A stretch of DNA of 64,000 nt from positions 1-64,000 of the forward strand of contig JAUIGE010000013.1 of the NCBI GenBank assembly GCA_030430205.1. Reading direction: 5' to 3'. Positions 57,257-64,000 of the stretch are shown one piece after another. Each line of letters opens with the position of its first letter. Within the stretch, counting starts at the first letter, position 1. Source of the stretch: Bacteroidia bacterium (GTDB lineage: Bacteria > Bacteroidota > Bacteroidia > J057). The position numbers and the translations under genes were made by a program. Under the pieces are notes generated by a model, which had not been told where the DNA came from, ran no database searches, and was given only the letters and a program-made list of their open reading frames with translations.

Positions 57257-58570
57257 ATGTCCAATAAACTCTGGATCATTATCCGTCGCGAGTTCTTGAA
57301 TATAGTCACCAAAAAGACTTTTTTGATCGCGACTTTTTTACTGCCGATAGCCTTTGTAGGCTTCATGGCTCTGGAGATCGCCGCGATCTCCACCGTTGAG
57401 AAAGAAGACCTGACGGTCCTGATACCTCAGGAAGATGCTTCCATCTTTGCCCAGGAGGCCTATCAGTTTACCAATACCACTAACCTGAAGTTTGAAGTTG
57501 TCGATTTGACGATAGACGAGCTAAAACATCGTCAGGATACAGCTGAAAACGAGATTTTCATCAAACCTCCCGCAGAAAGCCAAATTTCGGATTATGCGAT
57601 AGGGAAGGTGTATGTTTACAGCAAAAAAACGGTAAGTGAGTCTACCAAATCAACCATTCGCAAACAGATAGATAAGCGTATTCGCGCCTATCGGATGAAT
57701 GCTGAAGGCTTGAGCGAAGATAAATTAAAAGCAATTGAATTTGACCTGGACCTTGAAACCAAAAAGGTTAAAAAAGGAGAAGAAACCCAGGGGATTGAAA
57801 TTCTCAGCAAAGGCATTGGCATAGTGATGGGCTTTGCCATTTATATGCTTTTGGCCATTTATGGATCAATTCTGATGCAGTCGGTGATTGAAGAAAAAAC
57901 GAATCGAATCGTTGAGATCATCGTTTCTTCGGTAAAGCCCTTTGAACTTTTGCTGGGCAAAATCATGGCTTTGGTAGGCGTTGCGATGACGCAGCTGCTG
58001 ATCTGGAGCGTAGCTATTTTCTTTATTTATCTGGCGGCAATGCCCTTTTTGCTGGATAGCGTGCAAGGGATGGCACCTGCGCAGGTAGCAGAAATGGACC
58101 TGACAAGCGCTCAGGATATGGCTTATCAAATCCAGCTGGAAGTGGGACTTTTTGACTGGTCCATCCTGTGGTTCCTGCCTCTCTTCTTCATTGGTGGCTT
58201 CTTCATCTACGGCTCCCTCTACGCCGCCGTCGGCTCTGCCGTAGACAATGTGCAGGATGCACAGCAATTGGTATTTCCGGTCATGATACCGCTCATCCTT
58301 TCCATCCTTATCGGGATGAATGTCATTCAAAATCCCAATAGCACACTAGCTATTGTCTGTTCCTATATTCCCTTTTTCTCACCTATGATCATGCCGGTGC
58401 GGATGGCCGCCACGGATGTCGCCTGGTGGGAAATCATCCTTTCCCTGCTTTCGCTGGGCGCGGGTTTCCTGGGCTGTGTCTGGGTTGCCGCCAAAGTCTA
58501 CCGTACAGGGATTCTCATGTATGGTAAAAAAGCTTCCTTCAAGGAGCTGTGGAAGTGGATCAGAGCTTAG
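57257..58570 (+). CDS. ABC-2 type transporter permease (NatB-like)
   Basis: 437 residues. One N-terminal membrane segment (about 21-42, FLIATFLLPIAFVGFMAL), a large extracytoplasmic domain (about 45-180), then five or so membrane segments (about 190-425), typical of ABC-2/NatB permeases. The conserved cytoplasmic EEKTNRIVEIIVSSVKPFELLLGKI motif (about 212-236) probably couples to the ATPase. Substrate unknown. Ends 84 bases before a convergent outer-membrane protein gene, with an inverted heptamer array between. Confidence 0.88.
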   Translation: MSNKLWIIIRREFLNIVTKKTFLIATFLLPIAFVGFMALEIAAISTVEKEDLTVLIPQEDASIFAQEAYQFTNTTNLKFEVVDLTIDELKHRQDTAENEIFIKPPAESQISDYAIGKVYVYSKKTVSESTKSTIRKQIDKRIRAYRMNAEGLSEDKLKAIEFDLDLETKKVKKGEETQGIEILSKGIGIVMGFAIYMLLAIYGSILMQSVIEEKTNRIVEIIVSSVKPFELLLGKIMALVGVAMTQLLIWSVAIFFIYLAAMPFLLDSVQGMAPAQVAEMDLTSAQDMAYQIQLEVGLFDWSILWFLPLFFIGGFFIYGSLYAAVGSAVDNVQDAQQLVFPVMIPLILSILIGMNVIQNPNSTLAIVCSYIPFFSPMIMPVRMAATDVAWWEIILSLLSLGAGFLGCVWVAAKVYRTGILMYGKKASFKELWKWIRA

Positions 58571-58576
58571 GGGAAA

Positions 58577-58650
58577 AGTTTCGGGTTTGGAGTTTCGAGT
58601 TTCGGGAATTATCTCGAAACCCGAAACCCAAAACCCGGAACCCAAAACCC
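58577..58650. repeat. Inverted heptamer array between convergent genes (GTTTCGGG ... CCCGAAAC)
   Basis: Left arm of TTTCGGG/TTTCGAG-type units (58577-58606), AT-rich spacer of 6-8 bases, right arm of CTCGAAA/CCCGAAA/CCCAAAA units (58613-58650). The arms are imperfect inverted copies. It lies between the permease stop (58570) and the minus-strand TAG stop of the barrel gene (58654). Confidence 0.93.
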
Positions 58651-58653
58651 TCC

Positions 58654-59130
58654 CTAGTCTACCACAAACCTGGCTGAGAGGCCAAATCCTCCACCATAAA
58701 ACCCATTATGGCCGATCAGGTTGATAACGGGTTTCCAGTCAAAAGAAAGGCAAAAGGGGAAATCCTCAAAGGTATATTCGATCCCTAATACACCATCCAC
58801 GCCAATGACCATGCCTGAAGCGCTTGCTTCAAACCAGGGCGAATATTTTCCATCATAAAAGCCAACATGCCCCCCACCACCATAATAGGCGTACAGTCCA
58901 TCTACGCTAAAGGGGTAGCTATGTCTTTCATATAAAGCTGTGAAGTTGAATCCCCGCCACCGGGAAGACAAAATCAGGTCCACTGCATTGGTCCCATCAA
59001 GAGAAGCTTTGTAGGTAATTCCATTGGCAAGACCGCCACGAACGCCTATCGCCTGGCTAAAATCCTGAGCCTGAATACTACCTATTCCGATAGAAATGGC
59101 AAGCAGCAGGCTTGCAAATAATGTTTTCAT
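58654..59130 (-). CDS. Small outer-membrane beta-barrel protein
   Basis: 158 residues with a signal peptide (MKTLFASLLLAISIGIGSIQAQ). Alternating aromatic/hydrophobic strands suggest an 8-strand barrel of the OmpX/OmpW size class: VGLRGG-like start (IGVRGGLANGITYKASL), GFYDGKYSPWFEAS, and a last strand GGFGLSARFVV ending in an aromatic/hydrophobic pattern. Function unknown. Common in Bacteroidota as a single gene. Confidence 0.78.
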   Translation of the reverse strand: MKTLFASLLLAISIGIGSIQAQDFSQAIGVRGGLANGITYKASLDGTNAVDLILSSRWRGFNFTALYERHSYPFSVDGLYAYYGGGGHVGFYDGKYSPWFEASASGMVIGVDGVLGIEYTFEDFPFCLSFDWKPVINLIGHNGFYGGGFGLSARFVVD

Positions 59131-59225
59131 AGAGTTTGTTTTTATGCGTTGAAAGATTTTGAGTGATTATGGGATAAACGTTTAATCCCTCTGATATTTC
59201 ATTTCAAATGGGGGGGCAAAACAAA

Positions 59226-59260
59226 TAAAAAAGGGCGAATGAAAAATTCATCCGCCCTTT
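59226..59260 (-). terminator. Intrinsic terminator after the giant HYR protein gene
   Basis: On the minus strand: a stem of 8 perfect pairs, one mismatch and 5 further pairs (59230-59243 with 59247-59260), followed by a T-rich tract (A-run at 59226-59231 on the plus strand). It lies 20 bases beyond the stop codon of the HYR gene. Confidence 0.85.
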
Positions 59261-59279
59261 CATCTTTAATTAAGGTCTA

Positions 59280-62200
59280 TCAATTCGACCTCGCCGGCAC
59301 CGCCGTCCCCTTGCCCACATTGGGTGCCCAGAGATAGACGCGGTCATTGTTCTGTACTTCTCCATCACAATTGTAATCCGCCCTGCGGTAGCCCGATCCA
59401 CCCACAAAGGGTATCCAATACAGCACATCATCTGTATTCTGGATTTGTCCATTGAAGTCGGCATCACCTCCGATCAATACGCGAACACCTCCCGCGACGA
59501 TGGATTTCGCCGTGACATTCATCGGGTTGGTGCCGTAAATCGGCAGCGAAGAAGTCGTGAAATCAAGATTCACACTACCTGTGCTGTTGATGAATACGGC
59601 TATGCCCGTCATGACCGGAACATGGTTCCGGTGACCCACAACCACATAGTAGAATCCGGGTGACACCCGGTTGAAGCATACCGGCGAAGCGCCGTCGAGA
59701 TCTACGATATCGCCATCGCGCTGCAAGAGCGCCGAGCGGGTCGCAACGATATGCGTCGGATCGGAGGAGCTTCTCAGCTCCAGGTAGACCCAGTCCACCA
59801 GGGCATTGGGCCCTGTGAGAGCCAACTGAGCGTGCGGGAAGGACTCGCTTCCGCCGCCATTGACATGGGCGTAGCCCAGGGCGGAGTAGGGCTCCGCTGT
59901 CGGCAGAAATGCCCTGCTTCTAAGGCTGTCGATCATCCTGAGGTTGGTGGTATCCAGTACACCTTCGAGGTAGACCCTCGCCCGTACTTTGGCTGCTGTG
60001 ACCGGCGTCACATTGACCAAAACCGTCGCAAAAGAGATTGAGTCAATACAAGCCGCCGGATTGGTCAGGGTGTAGGTATAGAGGCCCGGCAGCATGAAGT
60101 TCGGGTTGAAGGTGCCATGATAGCCATTGTATGGCGCGCTGGGCCCTGCCCATACACCGCCCTGCTCGGGCGTACCCAGCAGGTAATTGAAGAGGTCCAC
60201 AGCAGGTGCATTGGCAGCGATGGTGAGCGTGCCGTTCTGGCCCGGATTTTTCGCCCTGTTACCCACGATGTAGAGGGTATCCTCGGTGCTACAGCTAAAT
60301 GCATTGGTGACGGTCAGGATAAAGTTGCCGCTGTCCAAAGCGCTAAAGCCCTCAATGCGAGGATTTTGCAGGCTTGAAGTAAAGCCATTCGGTCCACGCC
60401 AGCTGAAGCTGCCGTTGCCAGCACCATACAATTCCAGTGTATCTCCGATACAGATGCCGCCATTATTGAGATTCGAGCTGATGCTCGCCGTGGGTGCCGG
60501 ATTGACCGTCACTGTCGTAGCTACGGCATCACTTTCGCAACTGCCATCGGTAGCTGTGACCCAGATGGTCTGGCTTTGTCCCGTCGTCAACATCGGATCA
60601 TAGGATGAACCCGAGCCGAGCAGCAGGCCTCCCTGATCGGGATCGCCATCATAAAAATGGAAACTGATGCCCACCACCGGTGTCGGAATGATCTCCTGCG
60701 AAGTATTGCTGCAGGGGAAAGTGCTGCTGCTGACCTGCGGTAGCGCAAGACTGACCAGATTCAGGCTCACATCTGTCCGATTCGGACAAGTGTTATTCGG
60801 ACTGACGACGGAGGCGTAGACGGTGGTAGAACCGCTGACATAGGCCGCAGGCGTTGGAATCGGGTTCAACAGATTGGGATCGCTGAAGTAGTTCACCGGC
60901 AATCCGCTGCCGATGCCGGCATCGAGGCTCGTCAGGTCGAAGGTCGCCTGACCAGGCGTCAGTAGTTCCTCACAAGCAGAGAGCGTCGCCGTCGGCGGCA
61001 CCAATGGGAATGGCACCACACGGATGTTGCAAGGCACCACCACGCTGCCACAGTTTCCAGCAGTTGCTGTCACATCATAGATCACATCGACAGCTGAAGC
61101 AGTATTGTTCACCAATACATCCGTGATCACTGCTCCCGGACTGCTGCTGCTCACCAGGCTGATGCCTGCGGGCAGGTTTTGTGGCGTCCAGCTGAAGACA
61201 GTACCCAGTAGGGAGTTGGCAGTTTGCAGGGCTAAGTTGGCGGGTTGGCCGCTGCAAACGGTATCTTTCTGGCCGGATAGGATGACAGGTTCCGGCAAAA
61301 TGGTGGCAGTGACCAACTGCACCGCAGAGGTACAATTCGCTGCCGTGACTGTGCGCAGGCGATAGGTCGCTGTCAGCGGAGCGGAAGTGGTATTGGTAAA
61401 TACATCATTTGCCAGAGCATTGGCAGACAGGCCGCTGCCGGGGCTCTGATTGCCGCCATTGGCCGTCAGGCCGGGCGCCAGATTCACAGATACCAGTCTA
61501 TAACTGGTTACCTGCGGACTGCCTACTACCGTACTGAGTACCAATCCCGTAGCCTGCCCACTGCAAACTGCCCCACTGCCCACCGGATTTACAACAGCAT
61601 GGCTGTTGATGCTGACATCGAAGGTTTCGATGCCGGAGGCACAGCCATTGACCAGGACACGTACCGCGATGGTTCCGACCAGCGGCGTGCCGCTGCTGTT
61701 GGCAGCAGCTGTGAAGCTGATGTTGTTGCTGAAGCTATAGCTGAATGGCCCGAGGCCGATGGCGGTATTGCTGTTGGTCCAGACATAGGCTGCGCCGGAT
61801 GATGGCGTAGCCAGGATGTTGACATTCACAGGATCACCCGGACAGACCGTGATATTGCTAATGGGTGCGATAAGCGGTGTAGGTGAAACCACAAAGCTCA
61901 TGCTGCTGGTAGCAGGGCAGCTAATGGAATTATTTCCTCCTGTATTGGTTGCCACTACCCAATAGGTATTGGAACCGACCACCGGTGTCGCGACTACTAC
62001 CTGGCCGTTGTTCACCGAGCCATTGGTCGCCGTGGCGCTGCCGATCAGGCTGCCGCCATTATTGGGGTCGCCATCGTAGAAGTCGAAACGATCGGCTACG
62101 TTGTTGGGGTCATCGACCAAAGCAGCCAGATTGAGCTGACCACCTTCGCAGAAGGGGGTAGGGGGCGAGTTGAACACAGGTGTGGGCGTCTTGCGCACGC

Positions 62201-64000
62201 GGATGCGCACCTGAATCGGATCGCTGAAGCAGCCCGTATTCTGATCAATTTGCGCTACCCAATAGAAATAATTGGCATTGCCGGTAGACAAGTTGGGCAC
62301 AGCTGGTTCCTGTCCGGTTCCGGCATGGGCACCGCCCAGAGAGCCATTGTTGTCATCATACCAATGAAGGCTATTTCCAGCCACATAGTTGGCATTGGTT
62401 TCTACCGTGCCATCTATAAAGTCTTTGAGACTTGCCGGGTTGGGATCAAACTGGCAGTAGAAAAGGCGAATTTCTCCGCAGTTGCCGCAGTTTTGCTGGG
62501 CGAGGGTGGCCGGTTTGGATTGGCTGTCGTCTACGGTGACGGTGGCGGTGCAATTGGCCGTGTTGTTGTTCACATCCGTCACAGTCAAAACTACCGTATT
62601 GGCTCCAACTGTGGAGCAGTCAAAGGTAGAAGGAGACACACTCAAGCTGCTAATTGTACAAGCATCCGAAGAACCACCATCCACATCTGAAGCGGTAATC
62701 GAGCCCGTGCCATCTATTGCGCTGAGAACTACAGTAGCTGGCTGACATATCGCCGTCGGCGGTGTCACATCCTGGGTTGTGATCGTAAGTTGACAGTCTG
62801 AAAAATTGCCTGAGGCATCGGTTGCCCGAAGGGAGACGCTAGATGGTCCGTTGGCATGTAGACAACTTAGGGTGATGCTTGGGAAGCCATTCACCACAAC
62901 AGAAGCCAACTGACAATTATCAGAGGACCCATTATCTGCTTCGCTGGCCGCGAATTGATATTGGCCGTTGGCATCGAGTTGGACGGTTACGTCCTGACAT
63001 TTGGCGACAGGTGCCAGGGCATCCACCACGGTGACTTCTGAGGTACAGGTAGCTGTATTGTTATTGACATCTGTTACCGTCATCGTAACCGTATGGCTGC
63101 CGATGTCTGTACAGCTAAAGGTGCTTCTGGAAGCACTTACACTGGCAACCCCACAGTTATCATCATAGCTGGAGGTATTTCCTAACTCACTTATCTGAGC
63201 AGTAAAATGCGTATCATCACAACTGGCATTGAATTTCGGGTCAATTACAAAATCGATGTGATCACCAGCGTTGACGGGGATTGTCAGATCATAAGACTCA
63301 TAAGAGGTAGGCACATTCAGATATTGATACATCTCCGTTCCATTCTTAAAAATCCTAACGTGGGCCCCATCTCCACAATTCCCATCACGATCGAAGAAAT
63401 CTCCTGTAATGCGAATACTGCCCGTGATATTACTCGTCCAACGACGAACAGCCCATTGTAGATTGTCTAAATCCGGATGACCTCCCTGAGCATCTATTTG
63501 CGGGAAGTCCAGCGTTGTACCCGGGTTATTCCATACAAAACCAGTGAAGTTGGGTAGACGGGTAAATCCTGCATAGTCAAAAGCACTGTGCATTCCATAT
63601 TCCCAGCCGTTGGTTCCTTGTGTGCCGTTGAAATCGGTGACAGAATTCGCAATGGGTGTATTACTTACGGGTACACTGACCTGGCCATTGGCGTCCAGTG
63701 AAACTGTCACATCCTGACAGCTTATCGTTGGGGGTTCATTTTCATTTACGGTAACATCGAAGCTACAACTTGCAGTGTTTCCGTTGGCATCAGTTACAGA
63801 GAAGGTATTGGTGGTTGTGCCTATCGGGAAGAAGGTACCACTTGCTTGCCCTGAAGTTTGCATGACGGTTAAGCTGCCAGGACAATTATCTGAAGCCAGT
63901 ATTTCCTCATAGGCTACAGTAGTACCACATTGGCCAGGATCGGTATTTACACTCACATTTCCAGGACAGCCCGACACAGGATAACAGGCAGCTAAGCTAT
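59280..64000 (-). CDS. Giant HYR-repeat surface protein with dockerin-like C-terminus (5' cut by window edge)
   Basis: The frame is open to the right edge; about 1570 residues are visible. From the right edge: HYR repeats (CPGNVSVNTDPGQCG; CQDVTVSLDANGQ; CQPATVVLSAIDG), one of them interrupted by a beta-sandwich domain encoded at about 63140-63640; then a series of PKD/Ig-like repeats with VCSGQ-type motifs; and a carboxypeptidase-regulatory-like region (RARVYLEGVLDTTNLRM, about 59950). The end shows two EF-hand-like loops, DADFNGQIQNTDD and DYNCDGEVQNNDR (nt 59330-59470). There is no T9SS type A sorting sequence at the end. It is higher in GC than its neighbours. Exported adhesin or matrix protein is inferred. 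Confidence 0.88.
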   Translation of the reverse strand, partial: SLAACYPVSGCPGNVSVNTDPGQCGTTVAYEEILASDNCPGSLTVMQTSGQASGTFFPIGTTTNTFSVTDANGNTASCSFDVTVNENEPPTISCQDVTVSLDANGQVSVPVSNTPIANSVTDFNGTQGTNGWEYGMHSAFDYAGFTRLPNFTGFVWNNPGTTLDFPQIDAQGGHPDLDNLQWAVRRWTSNITGSIRITGDFFDRDGNCGDGAHVRIFKNGTEMYQYLNVPTSYESYDLTIPVNAGDHIDFVIDPKFNASCDDTHFTAQISELGNTSSYDDNCGVASVSASRSTFSCTDIGSHTVTMTVTDVNNNTATCTSEVTVVDALAPVAKCQDVTVQLDANGQYQFAASEADNGSSDNCQLASVVVNGFPSITLSCLHANGPSSVSLRATDASGNFSDCQLTITTQDVTPPTAICQPATVVLSAIDGTGSITASDVDGGSSDACTISSLSVSPSTFDCSTVGANTVVLTVTDVNNNTANCTATVTVDDSQSKPATLAQQNCGNCGEIRLFYCQFDPNPASLKDFIDGTVETNANYVAGNSLHWYDDNNGSLGGAHAGTGQEPAVPNLSTGNANYFYWVAQIDQNTGCFSDPIQVRIRVRKTPTPVFNSPPTPFCEGGQLNLAALVDDPNNVADRFDFYDGDPNNGGSLIGSATATNGSVNNGQVVVATPVVGSNTYWVVATNTGGNNSISCPATSSMSFVVSPTPLIAPISNITVCPGDPVNVNILATPSSGAAYVWTNSNTAIGLGPFSYSFSNNISFTAAANSSGTPLVGTIAVRVLVNGCASGIETFDVSINSHAVVNPVGSGAVCSGQATGLVLSTVVGSPQVTSYRLVSVNLAPGLTANGGNQSPGSGLSANALANDVFTNTTSAPLTATYRLRTVTAANCTSAVQLVTATILPEPVILSGQKDTVCSGQPANLALQTANSLLGTVFSWTPQNLPAGISLVSSSSPGAVITDVLVNNTASAVDVIYDVTATAGNCGSVVVPCNIRVVPFPLVPPTATLSACEELLTPGQATFDLTSLDAGIGSGLPVNYFSDPNLLNPIPTPAAYVSGSTTVYASVVSPNNTCPNRTDVSLNLVSLALPQVSSSTFPCSNTSQEIIPTPVVGISFHFYDGDPDQGGLLLGSGSSYDPMLTTGQSQTIWVTATDGSCESDAVATTVTVNPAPTASISSNLNNGGICIGDTLELYGAGNGSFSWRGPNGFTSSLQNPRIEGFSALDSGNFILTVTNAFSCSTEDTLYIVGNRAKNPGQNGTLTIAANAPAVDLFNYLLGTPEQGGVWAGPSAPYNGYHGTFNPNFMLPGLYTYTLTNPAACIDSISFATVLVNVTPVTAAKVRARVYLEGVLDTTNLRMIDSLRSRAFLPTAEPYSALGYAHVNGGGSESFPHAQLALTGPNALVDWVYLELRSSSDPTHIVATRSALLQRDGDIVDLDGASPVCFNRVSPGFYYVVVGHRNHVPVMTGIAVFINSTGSVNLDFTTSSLPIYGTNPMNVTAKSIVAGGVRVLIGGDADFNGQIQNTDDVLYWIPFVGGSGYRRADYNCDGEVQNNDRVYLWAPNVGKGTAVPARSN

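Noticed and set aside
61551-61580. Heptamer-like tract ACTGCAA/ACTGCCC in the HYR gene
   Set aside because: Only about four imperfect units, inside a region where repeated protein motifs (VCSGQ) could produce the same bases by chance.

Overview
The window looks like a chromosomal segment of a member of the phylum Bacteroidota. Four proteins end in type IX secretion (T9SS) C-terminal sorting domains. Several upstream regions carry the Bacteroidota-type -7 promoter element TAnnTTTG. Giant cell-surface proteins built from HYR, PKD and Ig-like modules, a Reg_prop/Y_Y_Y sensor kinase and a DUF4199 protein point the same way. The style of the surface proteins suggests a Saprospiria-like lineage, but that is inference. 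No rRNA, tRNA, CRISPR array or complete insertion sequence was seen.

Layout. (1) 1-12000: two tandem paralogous giant surface proteins, the first cut by the left edge, each followed by a strong intrinsic terminator. (2) 12007-14222: a DUF434 protein translationally coupled to a biotin carboxylase, then about 1 kb of AT-rich DNA without a convincing gene. (3) 15207-25932: an exopolysaccharide/O-antigen type cluster. It holds a receiver protein, an initiating sugar-phosphate transferase fused to a degenerate receiver, a flippase, three glycosyltransferases, a hexapeptide acyltransferase, a tiny membrane protein, an O-antigen ligase/polymerase and a short TolC-like protein, with a divergent methyltransferase gene inside. 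Many genes overlap by 1-4 bases. (4) 26006-33215: mostly housekeeping and small genes on the minus strand (DUF4199 protein, DNA polymerase I, aminotransferase, metallo-hydrolase, small membrane operon with a winged-helix regulator). (5) 33313-47487: a truncated AAA/DUF4143 remnant, a bacterial dynamin, a membrane-anchored papain-like protease, a VPS10/BNR repeat protein, a HAD phosphatase, a large one-piece sensor kinase and monomeric-type isocitrate dehydrogenase. (6) 47781-53142: a T9SS-secreted PL6 polysaccharide lyase with a hexuronate-type operator, and a gingipain-like protein that appears to have lost its catalytic residues. (7) 53289-64000: a heptad coiled-coil protein, glucose-6-phosphate isomerase, a pRiA4b ORF-3-like protein, an ABC-2 exporter pair, a small outer-membrane barrel and a giant HYR protein cut by the right edge.

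The most unusual signal is not a gene. At least a dozen arrays of exact 7-base tandem repeats, from several sequence families, lie in the gaps between genes. They keep perfect 7-base phase and very often begin in or directly against a stop codon, usually TAG. Some fill the entire gap between two convergent stop codons, some form long inverted repeats, one extends a glycosyltransferase C-terminus, and one sits in frame in the linker of DNA polymerase I. Related 6-base and 8-base arrays also occur.
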